DNA from: Nymphaea colorata
Lineage: Eukaryota > Streptophyta > Magnoliopsida > Nymphaeales > Nymphaeaceae
Assembly: GCF_008831285.2 (NCBI RefSeq)
Contig: NC_045147.1
Location: forward strand, 954,001 to 1,018,000
Direction of reading: 5' to 3'
Length of the DNA: 64,000 bases
Part shown: positions 29,867 to 42,590 of the stretch, piece after piece
How positions within the stretch are numbered: position 1 is the stretch's first letter
Layout: every line of letters begins with the position of its first letter
Notes under the pieces: model-generated
What the model saw: the letters and a program-made list of their open reading frames with translations, nothing else
What the model was told of the DNA's origin: nothing
Databases searched by the model: none
Program-made: the position numbers and the translations under genes

Positions 29867-30149
29867 GAAGAAAGATTAGGCGAAGGAAAAAGCCAATGCG
29901 GGTTGCAAGTTCTCTTTTTCTGTTTTACTGGCATGGCTCTGTAAACAATATGTACTCGGTTCTGTTCTGGTCTCTGTATTATGTTGTTGATGTGTAAGAG
30001 TTTGGGCCGAAATTGAAAGAAAATGCAGACTAATTTTCGATTTAAAAATCAGAGTTCTTTGATCAGGAATGTTAGCTGATAACCATTAACAGCAGAAAAT
30101 AGATCAGGCGTATCTCCTTAAGTTAGGCCTGAACTCTCTCCTTTGACAG
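29867..30149. other. psbX 3' region
   Basis: Presumed 3' UTR with T-rich and TGTATTATGTTG sequence near 29975, then AT-rich spacer. Confidence 0.5.
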
Positions 30150-30440
30150 CTTTTAACAAATTCAAATTCAAACTCCTTTCCAAACGAAGCCTGATCTTTA
30201 TCCTCAACACGCCCCTTCAATCTGAGTGCGGCAGTGTCAACTAGGCTCAGATTGCATCTGAATTGCTCCTACGTGACTTTATTGAACTTAAGGGCTCTTT
30301 TGTAATGCCTAAACCTGCTCAAATTCAAACTATTTTGAAATGAAGCATTATTTTTATCCTCAACATGCATCTTCAATATGAGCGCGGTGTCAACTAGGCT
30401 CTGGTTGGAGTTGAACTGCTCGAGCATGACTGAACTGGAG
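30150..30440. repeat. Tandem duplication at the copia RNase H/LTR boundary
   Basis: A segment with CAAATTCAAACT, TTTATCCTCAACA and GTGTCAACTAGGCTC occurs twice, around 30160-30275 and 30318-30432. On the minus strand each contains a TGTTGAGGATAAA word typical of a copia LTR start after the RNase H end, so the boundary of the neighbouring copia remnant has been duplicated. Confidence 0.7.
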
Positions 30441-31820
30441 GGCTTTGTGAGTTTATCGGCCACCTGTTCATTGGATCTAATAAGTTCCACTGCAACATGC
30501 CCTTTGTTTACATGGTCACAGACAAAGGGAAAATCAACTACAACGTTTTTGGTCTGTGCATGAAATACCGGATTAGATGTCAAATAAAATGATTCCAGCT
30601 GATCACACCAGGGACATTTGAAAACCTAGCTCCTTGAGTAAAATGTCGGATCCGAAGAAGTTCGTCCGCTCCTCCATCTCGGTGCATGATAAAGCCATTG
30701 TTTTCTGCTTCTTAGAGTACCAAGCAACAACATTGTTGCCCATGAAAAGCACACTACTGCTTATGACTTCATATAATTCATAAATCCAGCCCAATCCGCA
30801 TATGCAAATGCTTGAAATAACAATGGAGAGCTCAATGGTCTGAAGCACATTCCCTAGTCTACGGTGCCTTGTCTATATCTCAAAATTCATTTTAACAGCC
30901 TTCCAATGGTTTTTAGCAGGGCTGTGCATATATTGACAAACTTTGTTAGGAAAAAAAAATATTGGGTCTAAGTCAAACACGCATATTGAAGAGCTCCCAG
31001 TCATTACGATGAAGAAGAGTCATCTTTGAAGAGTGGTTCCATCCTTGTGAAGCTTGGTAGATGATTCCATGGTTATAGTTGGTTGCTTAGCATTTGCCAT
31101 TTTAGCTCGTTTGTGAATATTAGTGAGATCGTTTTTATGACCTAATTGCATCTTCATGATATAACATGACCTCAGTTGCCAAAACATAAGAGTCGTTCCA
31201 CGTCTTCAATAAAGAAGGACCACTGCAATTCACAAATAAATCTTTGTATAGCTGAAGTGGATGCACTTGCCATAATCATGTTATCTATGTTCACATGAAA
31301 CTTTTTCAAGATAAAAAGTGACATCAAATTGAGATATTTCAAAACCATGATTGAGAAGAAATTCACTCAACCTCATGTACCAAGCCCGTGGAGCCTATTT
31401 CAAACCATAAAGTGTTTCCTTAAGCTTGCAAACATAAGATCGAAATTGAGAGTCAACGTAACCGTCAGGCTGAAACATATAGATGAATTCCTCGGCCAAT
31501 AGTCTATTAAAGAACACATTGTCAACATCCAGCTTCCGGATCTCCCACCTGTATTGAACTGCCATAGGGAAAAAGAATACATATTGATGTTGGTGTCACA
31601 ATAGGACTGAACATCTCAGCAAAGTCGACTCCAGCCTCTTGGAGAAAACCAAATACGACCAATCTTGCCTTGTGCCTTGAGACATTCTCATCTGCATTAT
31701 ATTCTAGTTTATACACCCATTTGGACAATATCACATAGAAGTGAGGCTGATTCGGAAACAGATGTCATGTACCATCTTTTTGAGGTGCCTGAAACTCCTC
31801 GTTCATTCTAGGACGCCATT
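30269..31820 (-). mobile_element. Decayed Ty1/copia RT-RNase H remnant
   Basis: Minus-strand order, from high to low coordinates: RT start (SKWVYKLEYNADENVSRHKA, then GVDFAEMFSP) at 31734-31600; middle RT region in several frames; RNase H (NNVVAWYSKKQKTMALSCTE) at about 30750-30690; RNase H end (NPVFHAQTKNVVVDFPFVCD, EQVADKLTKP) at 30583-30400. Frameshifts and stops are frequent. Integrase, protease and gag are absent. Confidence 0.88.
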
Positions 31821-32135
31821 AAAACAAATAAAAATTAGAAAATGAAAAATAAAATGCATTAAAAAAACGTAAAAAAATGAATAAAACAAAAAAACACAAA
31901 AAAAGGAAAAACATGTGTTTTTTGTGTGTTCTTTTCATTTTAAAATTTTTTCAAAATAACGGCATTTTTTTAGTTTTAAACGGCTAATTTATTTTTTGTG
32001 TTTTTTTTTTGAAAAAAAACACGTTTATTGTGCCAGATCAGCATTAATCTCTCTTCGCCCCTTGTTTTAGGGCTTTTAATTATTTTTTATGAGCATAGAT
32101 AAGAATATTTCAATTCTTTCTACGACTACAAATAA
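31821..32135. other. AT-rich low-complexity stretch
   Basis: A- and T-runs dominate, including near-palindromic AAAACATG/CATGTTTT words. No gene. Confidence 0.5.
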
Positions 32136-32139
32136 AGTC

Positions 32140-32490
32140 TCGGAGTTTTAAACGATGAGGTTTTTCTTCATGTATGATACAGCCAACCTAAAAAAAAGAT
32201 AAATTTTTAAAAATAAAAAAAAAACTAAAAATGAGAGAAAAATAAAATAAATGAGAAACTAATAACACAAACATCAAAAGATAAATAGATTTGAAACAAA
32301 TAAAAAATAAAAAATGAAAAAAACCTCTTGGCATTAAAAAACTGAAAAAAATGACAAAAATGAAAAAAAGTGAAAAAAACGTGTTCAAAACACGTTTTTT
32401 TGTTTTTAACAGTTTTTTCAAAAAAGCACGTTCTTTTTAAGTTTAAACTACCATTTAATTTATCAATTTTTTTCATGTTTTTTTTTTCAA
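32140..32490. repeat. Inverted repeat arm, left
   Basis: This AT-rich segment (GTCTCGGAGTTTTAAACGAT, then GGCATTAAAAAACTGAAAA, AACGTGTT...AACACGTTTTTT) is present in reverse complement at 40930-41282. Alignable words occur in the right order over the whole 350 bp. The local AACGTG...CACGTT palindrome also forms a hairpin within the arm. Confidence 0.75.
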
Positions 32491-33173
32491 AAAAAAAACG
32501 TTTTCTTTATGGGATTGGAGAAATGCTGCTAAAACGTTATGTGTGCTTCATGATCCACATGCTTTTATAAGGTTAGAATTGGTTCTTGTGATTGGAGAAA
32601 TGCTGCTAAGTCATAAAAAATCACAGATCTATTATCTTGTTTGAGTTCAATGAAATTCAAGCACAAGCATGTTAACATGGGCATCTCATCTTATCTAACT
32701 CAAACTAATTATGGTGTACACTAGAACTACATATAGATATCTACGCACACACAAAAATGTGCATATAAAAAGCTATTTAAAAAGATTAGGCTTCCCTCTC
32801 TCAGCTAATAATTGATATCGAGAGGGATTGAGAGAAAAAAAGTGTGTGAGGGTTTGGAAAAAAAAAAGGGAAAAGATTGAGAGAAAGATGAGGAACAGCT
32901 GCTGATTACAGCCGCCATCGTGCTGAAGGAAACATCAATTGCAACCATCATGCTAAAGGAAACAACACAGCAGCAAAGGAAGGAGGAGGAGGAAAGAGGC
33001 AGCTGCAACCACTAGAATATAAGATTCCATGATCTCAAATCTCCTTGAATCTACTTCGAGGCAATCTGTAGGAGATGAAAGAAAGACTATTGATTGCTTT
33101 CGCTCCTTAATCAATAGGTAACTTCGCAACTGCCTACATGGAAATATTAGCCTAGGAATATATCATAATGCAA
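32491..33173. other. Gene-free stretch
   Basis: Contains a GA-rich patch (32815-33005). No gene recognised. Confidence 0.4.
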
Positions 33174-33290
33174 ACCAAGGTTTTAAGCCCAGTGACTCCG
33201 GACTTGACTCAGTCGTTCTCGACTCGTGACTCGGTGGGTCAACTTGGTGGCCCAGAGGGAGGTCACACTGACTTTTTTTTTAAGAAATAA
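33174..33290. repeat. Candidate terminal inverted repeat, family A, left-end type
   Basis: AAGGTTTTAAGCCCAGTGAC is followed by GACTTGACTC / GACTCGTGACTCGG words. Related ends occur at 52759 and, inverted, at 53225 and 43065-43085. It may be the outer end of the decayed hAT element to its right. Confidence 0.4.
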
Positions 33291-33486
33291 CAACGTATAA
33301 TTTGTCTTGTAAATATAAAAGATTGTAAAATGACCTAATTTTCTTTTTCTCATTCAAAAGCACGTCAAACTAACATCAAGTGAAGTCACAATACTCACTT
33401 ATTTATGTAAAAAGTAAAAACAAAGTCTGCAATCACGACAGTAATGGCATATCAAACTATCATCAACTATCAAATATCAATATAAC

Positions 33487-33680
33487 TGTTGAATTAGAAG
33501 AGTTTATGTTTCTAGGTGGCTCTTCGTAATATTAAAGAGTTATAAGACCTCTTTAATATTTTCTTTACTTTTCATTGATGTAATTTGTAAATCCCTTTTC
33601 TACCCTAATCTCTTTTATAAGGGAGATTAGGGTTAACGTAAAGATGACTTTTTCTCTCTCCAAGACTCACGGCTGCAACA
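33487..33680 (+). repeat. 5' LTR of the copia element
   Basis: A 194 bp LTR, TGTTGAATTAG to GGCTGCAACA. It contains TTTTATAAGGGAG, a plausible TATA region, near 33614, followed by TTAGGGTTAACG. Confidence 0.95.
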
Positions 33681-33694
33681 TGGTATCAGAGCAG
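33681..33694 (+). other. Primer binding site of the copia element
   Basis: TGGTATCAGAGCAG directly follows the 5' LTR and is complementary to the 3' end of plant initiator tRNA-Met, the usual copia primer. Confidence 0.9.
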
Positions 33695-36600
33695 TCTCCT
33701 ATGGCAGCAGTCAAGTAAGTTTTCCGGTGACCTTCTCTTCTGACTACCTCCTTTTCCGACAACTTTCCTCTTCCCGTCACCCATCTTCATCTCTTCTTAC
33801 CCACCAACAGGGAGATAGTAAAAGAGATAAAAGTTGGGTGTTCTACGTGGAGAAGGATTGATCACGCCTATGTGAAAGGCGTGATCAAATCCTTAAGTGG
33901 GGCTCGTGCTTGTTGTCTGGTATGAGAACCTCATATCGTGGGGAGCAGCGTTTGGCATGTGGAGCAGAGTTGATCTGCTGATCGTGAAGGCTGTTTCAGG
34001 CTTGTTCTTGTCGTGGATGGTGCTCTGTTGATCGTAAGTGGACGACTGAGAACAGAGCAGCAACAGCTCGCTGTAATATGCAGAAATCAGCAGTAATCTT
34101 TTGAAAGTTTGTACGTGAGCCAACAACAGTCTTCTGAAATCAACAGTCTGCTATAATATGCAGAAATCAACAGCAGTTTTCAATTTTCTGAAGGTGCAAA
34201 CAGGCAGTAGAAAGCAAAGATTCCATTGATAGGAGACTGAAAACAACAGCAGTTTCAGTTTTCTATCTCCTAAATGGCAGAAAGCAGCAACAAGCAGGTG
34301 TAATAGTAGAAACTAGCAGTTCTGAATTAGTTTCTGTTGTCGTCAGGTTTATGTTAGTAGGTGGACAGCATTGTTGCAGCATTTCTCTGTCATGGGTCTG
34401 TTGTGGAGGTAATTTTTTCTTGAGAATGGCTGCTTTCTCCTCACGATATTATTCAATTCTACTAAATGGAAAAATAGGGCATTTGAAAGACAGATGTTGA
34501 AATAAACATGGTCGTCCTTTCGCTGCTTCCCTAGGAAGAAATGTTACATCTAATCAGGGCAAGAACTCTTTACAGTCTCCTATTGAATCTGTCCAGGCAG
34601 CATCATCAGTTATAGACGGGTCCTTATCTTCTTCTAGCCCCGGGACAATGACTGTGAGTATCAACAAGTCAGAGTATGAGGACTTCCTAGCACACAGATC
34701 TACTCAGCCATCGGCCTCCACAGTCATGATCGACAGCGCTATGTCCGTTGATACTATCCCACATGGTACAAGTACTACTTGGATTATTGATTCAGGGGCA
34801 TCGAGACACTTTTGTAGTAAACCTTCTATGTTTATTGTGCTACACTCATTACCTTAGACACGTCATGTGAGACTTGCATATGGTAGATGGTCACCTATTA
34901 TGGGTTATGGAGATATCGAGATTTCTCAGTCTATGACTATTCCTAATGTGTTATATGGTTCGAAGTTTCCCACAAATCTGTTATCGGTTGGACAATTGAT
35001 TAATGATTTACATTGTCGTGTTACGTTTGACTCTGGTTTATGTTTATTTCAGGACTTGCAAACTAGGAAGACGATTGGTGGAGGCTATGAGAAAGGGGGC
35101 ATCTACTTCCTGTTGGATCCAGTGGGTATTGCAGCATCATTGATCACTTTGTTGTCCTCCTCCTTCCAGTGGCATCTCAGACTTGGTCATCCATCTGTCT
35201 TCAAGCTCCATCATCTTCTTCCACATCTTTCAGTACTAGAGTCATTCCGTGTGAAGCCTGTCAACTTGGCAAACACACCCGTAGCAGTTATTCATCGAGT
35301 CTTAGTCCGTCCAGTTGTGGATTATTTGATCTTCTTCATGTTGATGTGTGCGGTCCTAGCAGAGTTGCTAGTAGGTCAAGATTTTGTTATTTCCTTGTCA
35401 TTGTTGATGATTATTCTCGAGTCACTTGGGTCTTCCTTTTGAAAAAAAGGTCTGAAGTCGTATGTACTCTCAAAAACCTTATTATTGAAATAAAGACCTA
35501 GTTTGGTATTCTTGTTAAAAGCATTCGCACTGATAATGCTCTTGAGTTCAAGGCATCTACCGTAATGAAGTTTTACTCTGAGAATGACATTTCTCCTCAG
35601 TTTACATGTCCTCATATCTCCTAACAAAATGGAATAACTGAGCGAAAACATCACCAACTTTTAAATGTGGCTCGTTCCCTTATGCTTCATACTAATCTAC
35701 CTACATATTTTTGGGGAGATGTCATTCTCACTGTTCGTTACTTGACCAATCGTTTACCCTCATCCTCCATTGACAACAAGGTTCCCATTAAACTTGTGCA
35801 CCCACAAAGACCCTTGTTTCCAGTAGCTCCCAAAGTATTTGGTTGCACATGCTTTGTTCACATACTTGGACCCACACGTAATAAATTGGGGGCCTAAGCC
35901 ATTAAATGTATCTTTACTGGCTACTCAAAAAACCATAAAGACTACAAATGCTTTGATTCATTGACTCAAAAAAAGTATATCAGTGCGGATGTCACATTCT
36001 TTGAGTCTCAACCTTATTATAGCTCCACTCCTATCTCTACTGAGACGCCACGGTCACCAGACCCACTACCTATTCCTTTGGAGTCATTCCCTTTTGAATC
36101 TCCTTCTAAAGACTCTCCGGCTATAATGTCTAAGTTCTGTGATCCTCCGCTAGTCTACACACGTCGACAGGTCCCTTCTCATTATCCTTCGCCAACCGCC
36201 TCTCAAAGGCAAGCGATAATGTACTCTGCATTTTATATCTCATTTTGTGTCTACTGACGGTGTGGGTAAAAGTATGAAACAGTTTATTCAAGCTCTAACT
36301 GCTCATACAATTCTTACGTGTCATCAGCAGGCTTTATTAGATACACAGTGGAGACAGACTATGAAAAATGAGATGGATGCATTAGTTCAGCGAGGCACCT
36401 GAGAACTTGTTGATCCTCCTCTCCTCTTGATTGTGACATTGTTGGCTCTAAGTGGGTATTCACAGTGAAACATAATTCTGATGGTTATGTGGAACGATAC
36501 AAAACTCGGTTGGTTGCTAAGGGCTACACACAAACTTACAGGGTGGATTTCTTTGAGACATTCTCTCCAGTTGCTCGGTTGGGAACCATTCGCCTTATAA

Positions 36601-37811
36601 TTTCAGTGGATATACACCATGACTGGCACATGAATCAGCTTGATGTCAAAAACACCTTTTTTTATGGTGATCTTGATGAGACTGTCTATATGCAACAACC
36701 ACCAGGGTTTGAACGACAGGGAGAGTGTGGAAAAGTATGCAAACTGAAGAAAGTTATTTATGAACTCAAGCAGAGTCTGTGCATTGTTTTACAAGTTTTT
36801 CGAGGTAGTCTTAAAGTGTGGCTTTGCGAGATCTCCTCTTGATCATTCTTTGTTTACCAAGAAGACTTCCAGGGGTATAACCGTTATAGTGGTTGATGTT
36901 GATGATATTATCCTAACAGGCGACTGCGATCAAGAAATTTCTGATGCAAAGTTGTTCCTTCAAAAATACTTTGTGATGAATGATTTTGATCTACTACGTT
37001 ATTTCTTGGGAATAGAGGTTGCTCGCAATAGGGATGGTGTCGTTCTTTCTCAACGAAAGTATGTTCTTGATTTATTATAGGGCACTGGGATGCTAGGAGC
37101 TAAATTGGCTAATCTACCTATGAATCCACGCATACATCTTCATGACGACCAAGGAGAATTAGTGGATTCTCGATCATATAGATCCCTTATTGGAAAACTC
37201 CTCTATGTTACTGTGACCAGACTAGACATTAGTTTTGCAGTGGGGAAGCTAAGTCAATTTATGGAAAAACCCAGAAAAGTTCATTAGGATGCTGCTTTGA
37301 TGGTGGTCACATACCTAAAATTGTCTCATGGCAAAGGCCTTTTGTTCACAAAAGGCAAGACTCTAGAAGTGAAAGCTTATACTGATGCTAACAGAGTCGA
37401 AGACAGGAAATCTACCACAGGATTCTGTGTATTTATGGGAGGCAACCTTATATCGTGGAGAAGCAAAAAACAAGGTGTGGTGTCAAGATCTAGTGCAGAA
37501 TCCGAATACAGAGTTATTGCTCAAACAACAGTAGAAATGACTTGGGCTAAATCCATGCTATCTAGCCTAAGTGTGTCGATTCTGCTTTCCATGAAGATGT
37601 ATTGTGACAATCAAACAACCACATACATTGTAAACAATCAAATTTTCCATGAAAGAACTAAACAATCAAGCAGGAACCATTGCCACTATTCATGTTCCTT
37701 CAGAAGATCAAGCTGCAGATATCTTCACCAAAGCTCTTCCTATTGGCGATTTCTCTAGATGTTGTGACAAGCTAAGCATGTTTAATATGTATGCTCCAGC
37801 TTGAGGGGGAG

Positions 37812-38000
37812 TGTTGAAGAAGAGTTTATGTTTCTAAGTGGCTCTTCGTAATATTAAAGATTATAAGACCTCTTTAATATTTTCTTTATTTTTCATTGAT
37901 GTAATCTGTAAATCCCTTTTCTACCCTAATCGCTTTTATAAGGGAGCTTAGGGTTAACGTAAAGATGATTTTTCTCTCTCCAAGACTCACAGCTCCAACA
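37812..38000 (+). repeat. 3' LTR of the copia element
   Basis: A 189 bp partner of the 5' LTR. Compared with it there are a 3 bp and two 1 bp indels and about seven substitutions, i.e. near 4 % divergence counted by eye. Confidence 0.95.
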
Positions 38001-38401
38001 ATAACAATCAACAACAATGTAAAACAAGCACTAAAAGGTAATTATGTATATGCTCTCAAATATGAAATGAATAGATAAGCATACCTTTTGAGCATAATTA
38101 ACTTTTTTTATTTTTATTTGTAATATGCAAATTTAATAAGTGAACAATAATGCCAAATTTTTGTGTTTCACTAGAATAGGTGGAATCATAAGTCATAAAA
38201 ATATTAACATTTTCACATCAAGAAGTAACAACATCAAACCCAGGTCAAATTGATATACAAAATCAACTTTCAAACTAATGTTGCAAAATGCAAAGTACAA
38301 TACCTCAAAAGTCAAAAAACTCAAAACTGAAATGAGTATTCATCAATATTCAAGAATTGAGACCCAAAATGTCTTCAAACTTGACCCCTAGTCTCCAATG
38401 A

Positions 38402-41400
38402 TTACTTGTGGACTTCGTTTCTTGAGATGGCAGTGGAGATAAATAGCTCAATTGGAGTCCAAGTAGTTAGCTCATTTTCCATTGCATTTTCATTTCCACA
38501 TTCATCACTACCTTCATCATCAACAAGATTGGCTTCATCAATGTTCTCAACCTCCTTCTCTAATTCCATTAAGAAACCTTTCATTCAACAAAATGAGATT
38601 TAGTTAAAAAAGTTTAAAAGGACACAATGGAAGACATATAGTAGATAATAATTCATAATCATTAATTACTAGTCAAAATTTCAAATAATTAATTTCATAT
38701 TTTATAATTTATACTTTAAACATCATCTCTATATAAGACTCTTTCTTTCATAACTCATTCATATGGGTGCATGCAAATATATATTATCCCAAGAAATTGA
38801 ATCAAGACAAGTTTTTTAAGTTGTCTTTCACATAAACATAGATTGTAATGGAAAAACACTATGTTATTCAGCCAATCTATTCCTCCTCTTAGTGTGAATT
38901 TGGTCCAAGGCACTCTAATTCTGTTCGCGTCCAAATGAAGAACATATTTGATTCAATATAGAAATTGCAATTCATTGAAGACTGGGAACACATATCCCAT
39001 GCAGCTTCGACTACATGGCTGCGAAAAGGTATATCACATTTCCAAGTTCAAATACAAAGTTAAATAGTTACATATTAAATAACACATGCACATTCAAGGT
39101 TTCAAACACCTAGTACCTAGCTTGTGTTCTTCTCTAGTCATAATAGCTATTGAAATACCAAGGTCTACAATTGCATCTTCAAATAGCATGAGCTAATGAT
39201 AGCCACAAAGCCCAAAATGCTTAATTGAAAAATTATTAAGAAATAACAATTGATTAATTAGAAAATCTAAAATGATTGTCACCTGCTTGCATGCCCTTAT
39301 TCTTGCTGGACTATCTGTCTCCAATTTTTAATGCATTAACTTAAACCACACCTAACCTAAATGTGCTTTATCCATTCCAATAGATAATAACATTATTAGA
39401 AAAATGTAAGTTGCGAAGTGTAGGATGCACACTATAATGTAATAATGAAACAATAAAAGAATACAATATACCTTAAGAAAAAGTGGACTATATTGGTACT
39501 TGAGATTGAGATAACATGTAGCAACATGAAGACGATAATGAAATTGGTTTGCCCAATGGTTATCAATTATTTCTAATAAGGTTTGTATTTTCTCTCTTCA
39601 TTGTCATGAATTTCTTTTACAGCTTCCTTCGCTCTATCCGTAACTTCGTAAAGATATGCCATTGGAGGACTTCCGTCTCCATCTACCATCCTCAAAACTT
39701 TCACTAAGGTTCTATTGTCTCGACAATTGATTCCATGACTAGCCAAAAATTAGGATTCAATGTAATTTCTTTCATCTCTTTTCCATCAACAAATATTAAA
39801 ATACTTCAAGGTGCTCCATTCATCTGAAGTCACCACTCTTCAAAGGCCAGTTTGATGTTTTAACAAACTTTGGAGCATGATTAAATTAGTAGCAAATCTT
39901 GTAGTAACAAGTAGTAGAGTCTGTTTTTTGTTACCAAATTGAGTCTTCATCAAATTCAACATGGAAGTATGATTAAAGATAAATTTGGTAATATTTTTTT
40001 TTCTTTATCCACTCATCCAGCTATGCTGTGATTTTGCTTGTATCTTCAAATATAAGATCTATGCAGGGGGCTGTACAGGGAGTTTAAAAGATAGTTTTTC
40101 TCTTTTTCTCTAGCTTATTTCCTATTGCAAGATAATTGACTACATTGTCTGTGATTATCGATACATAATGATAGAATATATATGGTTATTAGATATTGAA
40201 ATATTAACATTGTATATATAGAGTATAACATAATATAAATCGCTAATAATTGTAAACAATGTAACATACCTAAACAACAATTTCAACATCTACCATATCC
40301 ACCACTTCATTAAACAATGAGTAAATTACCGCGGTTCTTTACTATATTAGTTGCATCAACCGACTTTAAAAAATATATGCCCCCTGAACAATGATGCAAA
40401 ATCTATGGTTAGCATCTTTCCAACCATCGGCCATGATAGAACAGCTAGATTTAGTCCATGACTCCGTATACTCTTTCAAATGTTTGTCAAACTTTTTTGC
40501 TTCTTCTTTTAATAATAGCCCAGAAATTTCAGATGATGAAGGCGGCATCAACCCCATTCCCATAGACGTGCAAATTTCAAGCATCTTAATAAAGGAAAAA
40601 TTGCTATATTGAAAGGAATTGTTGAATGATAGAAGAACATTGTAATTGCTGAACATAATTTATCTCTCGCCTTCTTAGGTATCAATTGCTATTCTTACGC
40701 CAAGTCGCTTCATTGATGGAGCCATTGAATTAGCTTGTAGAAATGACTCAGGTGTTCTGTTTTGGTTTTGTTGCACATTTGTCACATTCATTTTTTCTCT
40801 TTGAATTTTTAGAGCCTTATCACTTTCATATGACAATTCTATTTCTTGTACATCTCAAAAGAACCAATTTTATTGACAATGTGCTTCAACTCTTTTGTTC
40901 CTTAAACGACTTTAAGATACATCATAGCCACAGAAAACACATGTTCAAAAAAAATGTGAAAAAGCCCGATCAATTAAATTATCATTTAAAACTTAAAAAA
41001 ACATGTTTTTTGAAAAAAAAATGTTAAAAACGAAAAAACACCTTTTCAACGTGTTTTTTTTTTCACTTTTTCTTCATTTTTTTTCAGTTTTTTAAATGCC
41101 GAACAGTTTATTTTCATTTTCTATTTTTAATTTGTTGCAAATCCACTTATTAGTTTCTCACTTATTTTATTTTTCCCTTATTTTTAGTTTTTTAAAATTT
41201 TTAAAAATTTACTGTAATTTTCCCGTGTTTTAAAGCTCAACTTGTTATTCCCAAAAAAACCTCACTGTTTAAAACTCCAAGATTTAGGATTTCCTTTCTT
41301 ACATTGTCTACCACTTCATCACATGGTTCAACTTCTCCCTTCGCTCGGGCATAATGATGCTTAAGTCTATTGATACCACCACTCGTTTGTTTCTAACAAC

Positions 41401-41520
41401 AAGTACATCTTACTTCCTTTTTTTGCTTATCAAGAGGGATTGCTCATTCCCATGCAAGATCTGTTCCTTGTGGAAATGAAGGGGTCCTCGAAGATCCTTC
41501 CTCTGATATTTTTGTAGATA
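38402..41520 (-). pseudogene. Decayed hAT transposase (BED finger, DUF659, hAT dimerisation)
   Basis: Minus-strand blocks occur in family order from high to low coordinates. A BED-type zinc finger with two Cys (about 41405) and RLKHHYARAKGEVEPC (about 41370-41325). DUF659 with EISGLLLKEEAKKFDKHL and SCSIMADGWKDANHR (40656-40366), then FLKSVDATN, then ITDNVVNYLAIGNKLEKKRK with TPCTAPCIDLIFED (about 40170-40030). Next FNHTSMLNLM and TTRFATNLIMLQSLLKHQTG (39960-39860), then LVKVLRMVDGDGSPPMAYLYE (39710-39650). The C-terminal dimerisation signature ILNQICSSFG and IHTKRRNRLAE is at about 38960-38870, and an acidic tail frame at 38584-38402. Stops and frameshifts are frequent. A 350 bp AT-rich repeat interrupts it after the BED finger (40930-41282). 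Confidence 0.88.
40930..41282. repeat. Inverted repeat arm, right
   Basis: Reverse complement of 32140-32490, 8.4 kb away. It sits between the BED finger and the DUF659 part of the decayed hAT transposase, so it looks like an insertion there rather than a structural end. Confidence 0.75.
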
Positions 41521-42590
41521 TTAAAGTACAAACCTAAAGGCCAATACTCCAAGTCTCCAATTTATAACCCTGCAAGCATTAATATAAATTTCCAAACATA
41601 TATAAACTCTACAAGGACAACCAACACTAATGTAAAATTGCAAACCATAAACAAATTTTGTGCATAACTGCAGATTGCATAAGAAATGAAGAGGCAGTAG
41701 GTCAGGTATAGCCGTATCAGCCTTAAAGGTAAAAACTAAATGTCGAAATCCATCTTACAGTAAGAAGTAACCAGTAACAGATTCTTAAAGTATAAATAGT
41801 TAACTGTAAAGTTTAAACTGTAAACTGCACAAGATACGGAATATGAAGTTATGAACAACCTCAAATTATTCTATTTATTCCTGCAGCGACTGAATATAAG
41901 GCAACAAGTCTGGAGATGGAATTCTACGTTCATGTCACCATGAAGAAAGGGATATGTGCTCAGGTAAGAAAAATTTATATGATTTACTACCATTAATAAA
42001 TAAATAGACATATACTACATGGCATGCATATCCAAAGCAACTAAGAGACAAAAAAATGTGAAACAAATTTGATGAAAAAAACATGAAGAGGAGTAAAGCA
42101 GAAACTTGTAAACGTGCAGGGTAAAGAACAACATTGGGGCAGCATAAATAGCATTCAGATGAAACTGAAAACACTGAATGATTGTATGAAAAGCATGAGA
42201 AATTGAGAATAACCCAAAGTTCCAAATATCGACACCTTGATTTAACGGCTGAGCCTTGAGAGCTTGAGGCTAAACGCATTAAGGCGACACATCCCAAGCC
42301 AATACTCACTGGCAGCCGAGAGAAAGGCACAGGAGCAGAACGAGAGAGAGGGAGGAGTAGAGCGAGAGAGAGGCGCATGAGAAGAACAAGAGAGAAAGAG
42401 GCGCACGAGCAGAGCAAGAGAGAGTTTCAGAGCAAGCATAGAGAAAAACAGACAGAAAGAAGGAGAAAGAGTGAGCATAAAAGGTTGGAAAAATAGAGAA
42501 ACAGACAGAAAGAAGGAGAAAGAGTAAGCATAAAAGGTTGGAAAAATAGAGAGAGATGCTACTATCCAACAAGAAAACAAAAGGAAAAAA
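41521..42590. repeat. AT-rich spacer followed by GA-rich low-complexity block
   Basis: From about 42310 to 42570 the plus strand is almost all purine (GAGAGAG, AGAAAGAAGGAGAAAGAG). A 52 bp unit containing GCATAAAAGGTTGGAAAAATA is present twice (about 42475-42560). Open frames on the opposite strand across this block (Ser/Leu-rich) are composition artefacts. Confidence 0.7.

Larger units (their letters stand above)
33487..38000 (+). mobile_element. Ty1/copia element with both LTRs, gag lost, pol broken
   Basis: LTRs at 33487-33680 and 37812-38000 are flanked by the perfect 5 bp duplication ATAAC (33482-33486 and 38001-38005). The primer site TGGTATCAGAGC, complementary to initiator tRNA-Met, starts at 33681, and the polypurine tract TTGAGGGGGAG ends at 37811. 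Gag is almost gone: only a worn zinc-knuckle end (GHLKDRC) is seen near 34470. Pol follows in family order: protease WIIDSGASRHF (34783), integrase (WHLRLGHPS, CEACQLGKHTRSS, HVDVCGPSR, ERKHHQLLNVARS), RT (RLVAKGYTQTYRVDF, QLDVKNTFFYGDL), and RNase H (RKSTTGFCVFMGGNLISW, SRSSAESEYRVIA). Numerous stops and frameshifts interrupt it, and the usual RT YVDD reads DVDD. It cannot be autonomous. About seven substitutions and three indels separate the LTRs. Confidence 0.95.
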
